Assembly (NCBI GenBank): GCA_016707885.1
Contig: JADJGU010000001.1
Coordinates: forward strand, 678,501-742,500
Length of the DNA stretch: 64,000 nucleotides
Origin: Sphingomonadales bacterium
GTDB taxonomy: Bacteria > Pseudomonadota > Alphaproteobacteria > Sphingomonadales > Sphingomonadaceae
Direction: 5' to 3'
Shown: positions 45,729 to 54,308 of the stretch, piece after piece
Layout: each line of letters starts with the position of its first letter
Position numbering within the stretch: position 1 is the stretch's first letter
The notes under the pieces: generated by a model
Seen by the model: only the letters and a program-made list of their open reading frames with translations
Database searches by the model: none
What the model was told of the DNA's origin: nothing
Position numbers and translations under genes: made by a program

Positions 45729-46475
45729 ATGGCAAAACCGAAAATCCGGATAGACCAACTGCTCGTCGAGCGCGGCCTCGCCGAAAGCCGGACCCGCGCA
45801 CAGGCACTTGTCATGGCAGGGCATGTGATGCTGGGCGACAAAAAGGCAGGCAAGCCGGGGCTGCAGGTGGCCGAAGACGCAGAGGTCAGTGTCAAAGGAC
45901 AGGAACATCCCTGGGTTTCGCGCGGGGGGATAAAGCTGGCGCATGCGCTCAACCAGTTCGGTATCGACGTGACCGGCACTGTCGCAATCGACGTCGGTTC
46001 TTCGACCGGCGGCTTCACCGATGTGTTGCTGAGCAAGGGGGCCGCTAAGGTCTATGCCGTAGACAGCGGCACCAACCAGCTTGCTTGGAAATTGCGGCAG
46101 GACCCGCGCGTGGTGGTTCACGAACAGACGAGCGCGCGGATTTTGACCGCCGACCATATTCCGGAGCGGGTCGATCTGATCGTTTGCGATGCAAGCTTCA
46201 TCAGCCTTGCCAAGGTTCTGGAAAGGCCGATGTCATTCGCCAAGCCCGGCGCGCAAATGGTTGCGCTGATCAAACCACAATTTGAAGCGGGGCGGGGAGA
46301 AGTTGGGAAAGGGGGCGTCGTGCGCGATGCAGCCATTCACAGCCGCGTGTGCGAAGAGGTATCAGCCTGGCTTGAGGATAGCGGCTGGGCGGTCAAGGGG
46401 TTGACCGAAAGCCCGATCACCGGCCCCAAGGGTAATGTCGAATTCCTGATCTGGTCGATCAAAACGGCAGGGTGA
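45729..46475 (+). CDS. tlyA: TlyA family rRNA (cytidine-2'-O)-methyltransferase
   Basis: The 248-residue protein has an N-terminal S4 RNA-binding domain (RIDQLLVERGLAESRTRAQALV) and an FtsJ-like methyltransferase domain with the SAM site DVGSSTGGFTDVLL and the catalytic KPQFEAGRG. TlyA methylates 16S and/or 23S rRNA; the older label 'hemolysin A' refers to the same family. ATG 45729 matches the domain start. It is convergent with hemN. Confidence 0.92.
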   Translation: MAKPKIRIDQLLVERGLAESRTRAQALVMAGHVMLGDKKAGKPGLQVAEDAEVSVKGQEHPWVSRGGIKLAHALNQFGIDVTGTVAIDVGSSTGGFTDVLLSKGAAKVYAVDSGTNQLAWKLRQDPRVVVHEQTSARILTADHIPERVDLIVCDASFISLAKVLERPMSFAKPGAQMVALIKPQFEAGRGEVGKGGVVRDAAIHSRVCEEVSAWLEDSGWAVKGLTESPITGPKGNVEFLIWSIKTAG

Positions 46476-46478
46476 CGT

Positions 46479-47798
46479 TCAGGCCGCGAGCGAACCTGCA
46501 CCAACTTCGGGTAGCGAACTATCAAACAATGCTGCCACGATGCGGGCATAGGGACGCCCTGCTTCGGTCAGTTTGATAAAGCTGCCATCGCGAACCACTA
46601 GCCTGCGTTCTTCCAACTGATGTAGCGACGCCATCGAGGCGGGCTCTGCCAACAGGCATGAGGCATCAGCATCGCCCGAGCACAATAAATGTTCGATACG
46701 CGCTGCACGAACCCGATCGTTGGCATCGCGCAACAAACCGCGGCTTCCGGCTAGCCGGTGTTCACCGACAATCTGCCGGTAGACGCCGGGATTCTTTTCA
46801 TTCTGGATGATGCGATCCGGAAACTGGCTGATCGCGCTGGCGCCAAAACCAATCAGCACGTCGGACTGATCGTCGGTAAAGCCTTGGAAATTGCGCCGTA
46901 CCTTGCATTTGGCGGCAGCTATCGCAAGCGAGTCATCGGGCAGCGCAAAATGATCAAATCCGATGGGCACATAGCCTTCGGACACCAGCCGTTCAAAACC
47001 AATCGCCGCCTGTTCGAACCGCGCCTCAATGCCGGGCAAGGCCGCTGCATCGATGCGTTTTTGGCGCGGAAAAATATGCGGCAAATGCGCATAGCCGAAC
47101 AGCGCAATGCGTGACGGCCGCAACCGCGCGACATGGTCCAGCGTACCAAGCAGGCTTTCATTGGTCTGATGCGGCAAGCCATACATGAGGTCGAAATTGA
47201 TCGAATGGATTCCCCGCGCACGCAATGATGCCATGCAGGTTTCGATCATCTGCACCGGCTGGATGCGGCCAATCGCGGCCTGTATTTCAGGCTCAAAACT
47301 TTGCACCCCGAAACTGACTCGATTTACCTGCGCAATCGCCAGTGTCATTGCCCATTCGAGGGTGAAGGCGCGCGGATCGATTTCGATTGAAATGTCAGGG
47401 TTGTTGCCACCGAACATCGTGACCAGACGGTCGACCAGCCGAACAAAGGCGATCGGCTCGATTGCATTGGGGCTCCCACCGCCAAAGGCGATGCGCTGCA
47501 GTTTTCCGCGACCGCCAAGCAATTTGGCGACCAGTGACATTTCGGCCTCCAGCGCTTCCAGATAGGCGTGCAGCCGCTGCGTCCGGCCTGCAGCCCCAGT
47601 GTTGCAGCCGCAGTACCAGCAGATCGACTGGCAATAAGGAATATGCGCATAAAGGGAGATTGGCGTTCCCGAAACAACGCTGTTCAACGCCTCTGCCTGA
47701 GCGTCCGCATTGACCGTATCCGTGAATTGGGTGGCCGGCGGGTAGCTCGTATATCGCGGTACAGGCCGCGCCAACAGATCCGGGAAGTAAGGCCACAT
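46479..47798 (-). CDS. hemN: Oxygen-independent coproporphyrinogen III oxidase
   Basis: The 439-residue radical-SAM enzyme has the cluster motif CQSICWYCGC, the N-terminal PRYTSYPPATQF trademark of HemN, the glycine-rich FGGGSPN, and the SVGVQ-like VSFGVQSFEPEIQ. It makes protoporphyrinogen IX without oxygen. A clear FNR-type box lies 38 bases upstream of the start, as expected for a microaerobic gene, supporting true HemN function over a HemW-like chaperone. Confidence 0.95.
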   Translation of the reverse strand: MWPYFPDLLARPVPRYTSYPPATQFTDTVNADAQAEALNSVVSGTPISLYAHIPYCQSICWYCGCNTGAAGRTQRLHAYLEALEAEMSLVAKLLGGRGKLQRIAFGGGSPNAIEPIAFVRLVDRLVTMFGGNNPDISIEIDPRAFTLEWAMTLAIAQVNRVSFGVQSFEPEIQAAIGRIQPVQMIETCMASLRARGIHSINFDLMYGLPHQTNESLLGTLDHVARLRPSRIALFGYAHLPHIFPRQKRIDAAALPGIEARFEQAAIGFERLVSEGYVPIGFDHFALPDDSLAIAAAKCKVRRNFQGFTDDQSDVLIGFGASAISQFPDRIIQNEKNPGVYRQIVGEHRLAGSRGLLRDANDRVRAARIEHLLCSGDADASCLLAEPASMASLHQLEERRLVVRDGSFIKLTEAGRPYARIVAALFDSSLPEVGAGSLAA

Positions 47799-47835
47799 AA
47801 TCGCCTATACTTAAGCAGAAGCGCCAATTCAGGCT

Positions 47836-47849
47836 TTGATCTCAGTCAA
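47836..47849. promoter_or_regulatory. FNR/FixK-type box between hemN and the stress-protein gene
   Basis: TTGAT-CTCA-GTCAA fits the consensus TTGAT-N4-ATCAA with one change. It lies 38 bases before hemN and 85 before the divergent universal stress protein gene, so it could serve both. Confidence 0.8.
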
Positions 47850-47933
47850 TAACTTCGTTGTCATCGGTCAAGGACAAGGCCTGCGACGACTCGTACAATC
47901 TGGGCTCCAATCGGAATTGCAGGGGAAGTTGCA

Positions 47934-48749
47934 ATGCTGAAATCAGTACTTGTCCATATTCATGACGACAGCGGCCTTGATGGCCGCGTGTCGGCTGCAC
48001 TCGACATTTGCCGTGCGCATGACGCCCATCTCACATGCATGCATGTGACGCCTTATGGTGCCTATGCGACCTTTGATCCGGCAGGTGGCATGTTCACCAG
48101 CGGCGTGTTGATCGAAGAATTGCGCAAGACGCAGGACGCCTTGCAGAAGCGTATCGAGGACCGCCTGTCCAAGGAAGATGTCCGTTGGGACTGGCAGGCC
48201 TTTGACGGCGATGTTGCCCAGACACTGGTTTCCGCATCATCGCTTGCCGATCTGGTCGTGCTTGGACAGGCTGGTCCGTCCAAGGGCGACATTGCCCATC
48301 CATTGCCCATCGTCGACGCAGTCGTCGTTCATGCCGGATGCCCGGTTCTGGTTGTCCCGACAGGGTGTGACAAAGTTGATCCCGCTGCGCCCGTGGTCGT
48401 TGGCTGGAATGCATCGGAACAGGCCGCACGTGCAATCCGCCATGCTTTGCCAACGCTGCAAGCGGCCTCTGCGGTGCATCTGGTTTCCATCGGCAATGGC
48501 GGCGAAGATTTTCCTCAGCTTGGCGCATCGGAATATCTGTCGCGCCATGGCATCAAGACCGAGCTGCACCAGTTGAAACCCGGTGTGCGCGATACCGATG
48601 ATGTGCTGCACCAGTTCGCACTTGATCATGGCGCAGGATGCATTCTGATCGGTGCCTATGGCCATTCACGGCTGCGTGAAACGCTGCTCGGCGGCGTCAC
48701 TCGCTATCTGACGATGCAGTCGCGCATTCCGCTGATGCTGTCGCGCTAA
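47934..48749 (+). CDS. Universal stress protein (two UspA domains)
   Basis: The 271-residue protein has tandem UspA folds. The first covers roughly residues 1-140 (LVHIHDDSGLDGRVSAALDICRAHDAHLTC); the second ends with the nucleotide-site pattern GAYGHSRLRETLLGGVTRYLTMQSRIPLMLS. Such tandem proteins are frequent in low-oxygen regulons. The upstream FNR-type box, shared with hemN, supports that here. DUF2892 and ompW follow on the same strand. Confidence 0.9.
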   Translation: MLKSVLVHIHDDSGLDGRVSAALDICRAHDAHLTCMHVTPYGAYATFDPAGGMFTSGVLIEELRKTQDALQKRIEDRLSKEDVRWDWQAFDGDVAQTLVSASSLADLVVLGQAGPSKGDIAHPLPIVDAVVVHAGCPVLVVPTGCDKVDPAAPVVVGWNASEQAARAIRHALPTLQAASAVHLVSIGNGGEDFPQLGASEYLSRHGIKTELHQLKPGVRDTDDVLHQFALDHGAGCILIGAYGHSRLRETLLGGVTRYLTMQSRIPLMLSR

Positions 48750-48771
48750 ACCATCTGGAAAGGATCAAGTC

Positions 48772-48960
48772 ATGAACGCCAATGTCGGAAATGCTGATCG
48801 TATTCTGCGGATTGTCGCAGGCATTATATTGATTTCGCTCGTCTTTGTCGGGCCGAAAACCGTCTGGGGATGGGTGGGGCTCGTCCCGCTCTTCACCGGG
48901 CTCTTCCGCTGGTGTCCGGCCTACACATTGTTCGGGCTGAACACCTGCAAGAAACCATAA
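48772..48960 (+). CDS. DUF2892 domain-containing small membrane protein
   Basis: The 62-residue protein, MNANVGNADRILRIVAGIIL onward, has the DUF2892 pattern with two membrane helices and the closing FRWCPAYTLFGLNTC with two cysteines. The same motif is found alone and fused to rhodanese in YgaP. The function is unknown. AAGGATCAAG precedes the ATG and it lies 22 bases after the stress-protein gene. Confidence 0.88.
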   Translation: MNANVGNADRILRIVAGIILISLVFVGPKTVWGWVGLVPLFTGLFRWCPAYTLFGLNTCKKP

Positions 48961-48985
48961 CCCAACGCTCACAGGGAGTTACATA

Positions 48986-49654
48986 ATGAGCACCAAGATA
49001 AAAACGATTTCCGCACTCGCTCTCCTGATGGCTGGAATGGCGGCAACCCCCGCCATGGCCGAAGCAGGCGATACCTTCATCCGTGTTCGCGGCATCATGG
49101 TTGCCCCGAACGAGGATTCGACCGGCATCACCCCGGCATTCCCGGCTGAAACCGTTTCGGTCGACAACGCCATCGCACCCGAAGTCGACATCACCCACAT
49201 GCTGAGCAACAATGTCGGCATCGAACTGATCGCTGCTACTACCAAGCACAGCGTCTCGGGAACTTCTGGCACCACCGGAACTATCGGCAAGCTCGCCTCG
49301 ACTTGGGTGCTGCCGCCGACCGTTACGCTGCAATATCATTTCGCACCCGAAGCCAAGGTTCGCCCTTATGTCGGTGCCGGCGTCAACTGGACGCTGTTCT
49401 ACAAGGAAAAGGCATCGAACGGCCTTGAAGCTGCTGTCGGCCAGACCAACGTCAATCTGAGCAGCAGCTTTGGCTGGGCCGCGCAGGCCGGGATCGACAT
49501 CGACCTCAACGAGAAGATGTTTCTCAATTTCGACGTCAAATATATCAAGATGGACACCAATGCCCGCCTGAACACGACGGCTGCCGGGGTGCAGCGCGTA
49601 GGCGTGGATATTGATCCGCTCGTCTTTGGCGTGGGCGTGGGCTTCAAGCTCTAA
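48986..49654 (+). CDS. ompW: OmpW family outer membrane protein
   Basis: The 222-residue protein has a signal peptide (ALALLMAGMAATPAMAEAG) and an eight-stranded OmpW barrel: GDTFIRVRGIMVAPNED at the start, PTVTLQYHFAPEAKVRPYVGAGVNWTLFY in the middle and VFGVGVGFKL with terminal aromatic-like strand at the end. OmpW forms a small hydrophobic channel and in other Proteobacteria is induced by low oxygen through FNR, which agrees with its neighbours. AGGGAG precedes the ATG, and a strong terminator follows. Confidence 0.93.
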   Translation: MSTKIKTISALALLMAGMAATPAMAEAGDTFIRVRGIMVAPNEDSTGITPAFPAETVSVDNAIAPEVDITHMLSNNVGIELIAATTKHSVSGTSGTTGTIGKLASTWVLPPTVTLQYHFAPEAKVRPYVGAGVNWTLFYKEKASNGLEAAVGQTNVNLSSSFGWAAQAGIDIDLNEKMFLNFDVKYIKMDTNARLNTTAAGVQRVGVDIDPLVFGVGVGFKL

Positions 49655-49680
49655 ACACGCATTTACCAGCTCCTCCCTCT

Positions 49681-49713
49681 AGAGGCGGGTTCACAAGAGC
49701 CCGCCTCTTTTTT
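49681..49713 (+). terminator. Intrinsic terminator after ompW
   Basis: A 9-bp stem AGAGGCGGG / CCCGCCTCT with a 10-base loop is followed by a run of T. Confidence 0.92.
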
Positions 49714-49743
49714 GTTGCATACCTCGTGCCCAGTGGAATAATT

Positions 49744-49852
49744 CGTCATTCCCGCGAAGGCAGGGAACGAAGTGACGGCACGTCAATCCATCTCCGGCCG
49801 CAGAAATTTATCCCACGGGTGATGACCCCCCGCCTTCGCGGGGGTGACGGGC
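49744..49852. repeat. Inverted pair of CGTCATTCCCGCGAAGG-type repeats
   Basis: CGTCATTCCCGCGAAGGCAGGG at 49744-49765 recurs inverted as CCCCGCCTTCGCGGGGGTGACGGG at 49828-49851. This dispersed intergenic repeat is common in sphingomonads, and here lies in the gap between ompW and the convergent cbb3 cluster. Confidence 0.75.
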
Positions 49853-49870
49853 AAACAAATGGGAAGACGC

Positions 49871-50116
49871 TCAGCAGCAGTCGTCTTGGCTATCGTCCTG
49901 ATTCTTTTTGCGCCGGTCATTGGCGGCGTGGCAGCCCTTGTTGCAGCAGCCATGATCGCTTGGTTGGGTGGGGTCTGCAGGTATATCTATGCGATCCATC
50001 CCGCCCATGCAGTTCGACACCATGATCGAACGCGCCTGCACCGCTGCAGGGATGGGCATGGACAGCGCCAGCGACGCGAGCAGGGCAACCCAGGGATTGA
50101 CGCGACGCTCAATCAT
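49871..50116 (-). CDS. Small Cys-rich exported protein, last gene of the cbb3 cluster
   Basis: I do not recognise the family. The 81-residue protein has a signal peptide (WVALLASLALSMPIPAAVQAR), a middle with SNCMGGMDRIDIPADPTQ and a Cys/His-rich end (HGCCNKGCHAAND ... DDCC). Eight-base overlap with ccoS places it in the oxidase assembly operon. The clustered cysteines and histidines could bind copper or form disulfides, and that is inference from composition and position. Confidence 0.6.
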   Translation of the reverse strand: MIERRVNPWVALLASLALSMPIPAAVQARSIMVSNCMGGMDRIDIPADPTQPSDHGCCNKGCHAANDRRKKNQDDSQDDCC

Positions 50117-50264
50117 CACTCGGCCCTTCGTCGTCGATTAATATGCGCAACGCCGCCCCATCAAGGTCTTCAAATTGCCCGCTGCGCAGCGACCAGAAAA
50201 AGGCCCCCAGTCCCAGCAGCCCAAGGCCCAATGCTATCGGTATCAGAACGAGGATGCCGGTCAT
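50109..50264 (-). CDS. ccoS: cbb3-type cytochrome oxidase assembly protein CcoS
   Basis: This 51-residue gene encodes MTGILVLIPIALGLGLLG and onward: one membrane helix followed by FFWSLRSGQFEDLDGAALRILIDD, the CcoS signature. CcoS is needed for cofactor insertion into the cbb3 oxidase. The ATG overlaps the ccoI stop as ATGA. Confidence 0.92.
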   Translation of the reverse strand: MTGILVLIPIALGLGLLGLGAFFWSLRSGQFEDLDGAALRILIDDEGPSDD

Positions 50265-52390
50265 TTGGCAGCGCCTTTCAATCGCAACGCATTGGCGACG
50301 ACGATGATCGACGAACCGGACATGGCCAGCGCGGCGATAAGCGGCGTGACCAGTCCCATGATCGCCAAGGGCACCGCGACCACATTATAGCCTATGGCCA
50401 ACACAAAATTCTGACGGACAATTCGTTGGGTGGCACGGGCTGCGCGGATCGCGATGGTGACGGGCAAAAGGCTGTCGCCCATGAACACGGCATCCGCCGC
50501 ATTCTGCCCCGCATCGCTGGCCGAAGCCGGGGCGAGCGATGCGTGCCCGGCTGCCAAAGCAGGGCCATCATTCAGGCCATCGCCGATCATCAACACCTTG
50601 TGACCGGCAGAAGAAAGTCGCGATATCGTATCGAGCTTGTCCTGCGGGTGCATGCCGGTCTGCGCGGTCAGGCCCAATTCCCGCGCAACGGGCTGAACAG
50701 CCTCGGCGCGGTCACCGGAAACGATGCTGCTTTCGATGCCCAGCGCCTGCAATTGGCGCAGCGCCGATTGCACGTCAGGGCGCATGCCGTCTTCAAAAGT
50801 CAGGACAATCGCCGGTGCATCGCCGTGCCGGAATTGCACGGCCAGCGACGCACCGGCGCTCCTCGCATCGGGGCGCTCAAGACGGACCCTCTCCGATCCG
50901 TAAAGCGCCTCGACCCCTTGACCGGCAATTTCTTGGATATCTGTGATGTCAGCCGCAGCCACGCCTTCGGCTTCCAGCGCACGACGCAAGGCTTGCGAGA
51001 GCGGATGGCGGCTGTTGCGCGCCAAGGCCAGCGCTACAGGTTTGGCCGATGCGGGAAGCGCCTCGCGGTTCACCAATTCTGGGCGGCCCAAAGTCAAGGT
51101 TCCTGTCTTGTCGAACAGCGCACGATCCACTTCCGCCAACCGCTCGAGCGCTGAGCCGTCTTTGACCAAAATGCCTTTTTTCATCAACGCGCCGGCGGTG
51201 ACAATTTGCGCGGCAGGAACGGCCAGCCCCAAAGCACAGGGGCAGGTGATAATCAGTACCGCAACTGCGATCAGCAACGACTGGTGCCATCCGGCCCCCG
51301 CCAGCATCCAGCCAGCGAAGCTGAGCAAGGCGAGCGTATGCACGGCGGGTGCATAATAGCGCGCGGCACGGTCTGCTATGCGGACGTAGCGCGACTTGGA
51401 TTGCCCGGCATCCTCCATCAGCCGCGCAATGTCGGCGAGCGCGGTGGCTGCACCTGTGGCTGTTATCCGGACTTCTACCGGTGCATCGACGTTGAGCGTT
51501 CCGGCATGAACCATGTCACCCACGGCCACCAAGACCGGAACCGATTCCCCGGTAAGCAACGACAGGTCGAATTGCGACCGTCCTTTTATGACGATCCCGT
51601 CTGCCGCCAACCGCTCTCCTGCGGCAACCAGCATAACCATTCCGGTCTTGAGCGCATCGGCGTTGACCCAGCCCGATGTGCCATCCTCCGCCAGCACCAA
51701 GGCGCCTGCGGCCTTATGCTTGAGCAGCGCCGAGACGCCGTCGCGCGCGCGATCCCGCATAACGCTATCGAGCCAGCGTCCGGTAAGCAGGAAGAAGAGC
51801 AGCATGACCACGCCGTCGAAATAGGCATGAGGGCCGCTGACAAAGGTTTCGTGCAGCGACAGCGCCGTCGTCAGGGTGACACCGATTGCTATCGGCACAT
51901 CCATATTGGTGCGCCGGTTCTTGAGCGCGTTCCAGGCAGAGCGGAAGAATGGCCGCCCCGAATAGGCGACGGTGGGCAGGGCTATCAGCGCCGACAGCCA
52001 GTGGAACAGGTCTTTCGTGCCCCCCGTAGCCCCTGACCAGACCGAGACCGAAAGCAACATGATGTTCATCATGGCAAAACCGGCAACGGCCATCGCCTTC
52101 AACAATTCCCGGCTGCTGTGATCTGAAATGCCTGCCAGTTCGTCGCCTAACGGCTGCGATTCGAAGCCCAGTGCTGCAATTGCACGCTGGATTTCAGGAA
52201 CGGTAGTTTCGGGCAGATGGCTGATTGCCACCCGCTTTGCCGTGAAATTGACGCGGGCAGCAGCAATCCCCGGCACTTGCGTCAACCCGGTTTCGATCTT
52301 GGAAATACACCCCGCACAGCGCATCCCCGGCACCGCAAACAGCGTTTCCGGAAGTGCGCTTATCGATGCCTGGGGTGCAGGTGCGTTCAT
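50261..52390 (-). CDS. ccoI: Cu-transporting P1B-type ATPase CcoI (FixI)
   Basis: The 709-residue pump has an N-terminal metal site GMRCAGC (Cys25, Cys28), the membrane metal path CPC (in LIITCPCALG), the TGES actuator loop, DKTGTLT phosphorylation site, SRHPLS and GDGLNDGPAL. CcoI moves copper across the inner membrane for the CuB centre of the cbb3 oxidase; it is the FixI-type clade by context. The start overlaps the ccoH stop as ATGA. Confidence 0.95.
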   Translation of the reverse strand: MNAPAPQASISALPETLFAVPGMRCAGCISKIETGLTQVPGIAAARVNFTAKRVAISHLPETTVPEIQRAIAALGFESQPLGDELAGISDHSSRELLKAMAVAGFAMMNIMLLSVSVWSGATGGTKDLFHWLSALIALPTVAYSGRPFFRSAWNALKNRRTNMDVPIAIGVTLTTALSLHETFVSGPHAYFDGVVMLLFFLLTGRWLDSVMRDRARDGVSALLKHKAAGALVLAEDGTSGWVNADALKTGMVMLVAAGERLAADGIVIKGRSQFDLSLLTGESVPVLVAVGDMVHAGTLNVDAPVEVRITATGAATALADIARLMEDAGQSKSRYVRIADRAARYYAPAVHTLALLSFAGWMLAGAGWHQSLLIAVAVLIITCPCALGLAVPAAQIVTAGALMKKGILVKDGSALERLAEVDRALFDKTGTLTLGRPELVNREALPASAKPVALALARNSRHPLSQALRRALEAEGVAAADITDIQEIAGQGVEALYGSERVRLERPDARSAGASLAVQFRHGDAPAIVLTFEDGMRPDVQSALRQLQALGIESSIVSGDRAEAVQPVARELGLTAQTGMHPQDKLDTISRLSSAGHKVLMIGDGLNDGPALAAGHASLAPASASDAGQNAADAVFMGDSLLPVTIAIRAARATQRIVRQNFVLAIGYNVVAVPLAIMGLVTPLIAALAMSGSSIIVVANALRLKGAAK

Positions 52391-52854
52391 TTCACGTCGG
52401 CGATTGTGCGATAATGGTCAGCGTCACGGCGCATTTCGAAGTGGAGCGTCCAGCGGCCGGCGGGCAACGCCTCGGCAGACAGCCAATTTCCATCACCCTG
52501 CGGTTCAAAGCGCAGCGCCTGTTCGGGCGCGCGGCCCAGCGGATGGATGGCGCGCGCCGATATGACAAAGCCCTGCCCGGCTGCGCCATTGTCAGCGACT
52601 TTCAGGCAAACCTTGCCGCCTGCGACACGCGATGCGGCAATCGACCAGCCCAATTTGCTCTGGCGGTCGGCCTCGGCCAGCCATTCATTGTAGTTCTGGC
52701 TGGCCACATAGCTGTTGTCGACCACGGTACCCCCAAAGGTACCGATGGCGACCTTCGCCATGTAGATGTTGACCGCGATCACGATTCCGAAAAAGCCGAT
52801 CAGGATGGCTGCCATATGATAGCCGGTAAAAGGCTTGCGCGTCATATCTGTCAT
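52387..52854 (-). CDS. ccoH: FixH family protein (CcoH)
   Basis: The 155-residue protein has one membrane helix (GYHMAAILIGFFGIVIAVNIYMA) and a periplasmic FixH domain with SYVASQNYNEWLAEADRQ and a closing GRWTLHFEMRRDAD. It is needed for stable cbb3 assembly. It overlaps both neighbouring genes (ccoG and ccoI) by a few bases. Confidence 0.92.
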   Translation of the reverse strand: MTDMTRKPFTGYHMAAILIGFFGIVIAVNIYMAKVAIGTFGGTVVDNSYVASQNYNEWLAEADRQSKLGWSIAASRVAGGKVCLKVADNGAAGQGFVISARAIHPLGRAPEQALRFEPQGDGNWLSAEALPAGRWTLHFEMRRDADHYRTIADVK

Positions 52855-54308
52855 TGTCCTGTCTCCGGCCTTTCAAAGCGCACGCTATCGCTGTCGCCGC
52901 GTTCATTACCCGTCAGCGCGACGGCCTGGATTTCGAAATCGGTACGTGCCGAGCCTTCGGTCGGGGCGACAACGAACAAGCGCACCTTTTGCACCGTATC
53001 GGGAGCGACCGAGACCTTCACCCTATCGGTTGCAGTTTCGCGCGACCCTGTACTGGTCCATGCGACGGCGCCCGGCAGCCCCTTGACCACCAGTTCAACC
53101 TCGCGCTGGCGGGTTTCCATGTTGCGCACTTTGACGGTGTAATTGTTACGGATCGAGCCGTCCGACAGCTGCACATAAAGCGGGTTACGGTCATGCTGGA
53201 CTGTAAGGTCCAGTCGCGTCCGCTGCCCCAGCGTGAACAGCATGGCGAGCCCGATCAGGCACCAGATGCCAAAATAGACCAACGTGCGCGGCCGGAAGAG
53301 CGTCTTGAGCGTCGGATGCGCCGTACCGCCCGCCTTTTCAGTCGCGACATCATCAAGCGTCAGATAATCGATCAGACCGCGCGGGCGGCCAATCTGCTCC
53401 ATCACACTGTCGCAAGCGTCGATGCACAGTGCGCAGGTGATGCAGCCGATCTGCGGCCCTTCGCGGATGTCGATACCGGTCGGGCATACGGCAACACATT
53501 GATTGCAGTCGATGCAGTCGCCAAAGGCACCGGGCTGGGCCTCTGCCTTTTTGACCGAGCCGCGCGGTTCGCCGCGCCATTCGCGATAGGTAACGATCAG
53601 CGACTTTTCGTCCATCATCGCGGTCTGGATACGCGGCCAGGGGCACATATAGACGCACACCTGCTCGCGCATGAAACCACCGAAGATGAAGGTCGTCGCG
53701 GTCAGCACGCCCACCGTTGCATAGGCGACCGGCGGCGCCTGACCGGTCCAGAAATCGACCGTCAGTGTTGGCGCGTCGGCAAAATACATGATCCACGCAC
53801 CGCCGGTCCAGAAGGCGATGAAGAGGTAGATTGACCATTTGGCCAAGCGTTTAAGGATTTTTTCCGGCCCCCAAGATGCCTTTTCGAGGCGGATTTGCGC
53901 GTTGCGATCACCATCCACCAAGCGGTCAACATGCTGGAACAGGTCGGTCCATACGGTCTGCGGGCAGGCATAGCCGCACCACGCACGACCAACAGCGCTG
54001 GTGACAAGGAACAGCCCGATCCCTGCCATTACCAGCAATCCAGCCACATAATAAAATTCGTGCGGCCAGATTTCGATGTTGAACATGTAGAAACGGCGAT
54101 TGGCGAGATCGACCAATACGGCCTGATCGGGGGCGTGTGGCCCCCGATCCCATCTTATCCACGGCGTGGCGTAATAGATGGTCAGGGCGACCGCCATGAT
54201 CGCCCATTTGAATCGCCGGAAAAAGCCGTCGACCGCCTTGGGGTAGACGCCCTTGCGCTTTTCGTAGAGCGGGTTGTCCGCCCCCATCAGGTCATCAAGG
54301 TTGGCCAT
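52851..54308 (-). CDS. ccoG: Cytochrome c oxidase accessory protein CcoG (FixG/RdxA)
   Basis: The 485-residue membrane protein has several N-terminal helices, a membrane-side CGYACPQTVW and CVYMCPWPRIQ, and two ferredoxin-type [4Fe-4S] sites (CIDCNQCVAVCPTGID and CITCALCIDACD), followed by a periplasmic Ig-like domain. CcoG reduces Cu(II) for delivery to the oxidase. ATG 54308 (MANLDDLMGAD) is chosen; it overlaps the end of ccoP by 14 bases. Confidence 0.95.
   Translation of the reverse strand: MANLDDLMGADNPLYEKRKGVYPKAVDGFFRRFKWAIMAVALTIYYATPWIRWDRGPHAPDQAVLVDLANRRFYMFNIEIWPHEFYYVAGLLVMAGIGLFLVTSAVGRAWCGYACPQTVWTDLFQHVDRLVDGDRNAQIRLEKASWGPEKILKRLAKWSIYLFIAFWTGGAWIMYFADAPTLTVDFWTGQAPPVAYATVGVLTATTFIFGGFMREQVCVYMCPWPRIQTAMMDEKSLIVTYREWRGEPRGSVKKAEAQPGAFGDCIDCNQCVAVCPTGIDIREGPQIGCITCALCIDACDSVMEQIGRPRGLIDYLTLDDVATEKAGGTAHPTLKTLFRPRTLVYFGIWCLIGLAMLFTLGQRTRLDLTVQHDRNPLYVQLSDGSIRNNYTVKVRNMETRQREVELVVKGLPGAVAWTSTGSRETATDRVKVSVAPDTVQKVRLFVVAPTEGSARTDFEIQAVALTGNERGDSDSVRFERPETGQ

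Noticed and set aside
49844..51154. A 436-residue plus-strand open frame over the cbb3 cluster
   Set aside because: It is antisense to ccoS and ccoI, has no ribosome site and no recognisable domain.
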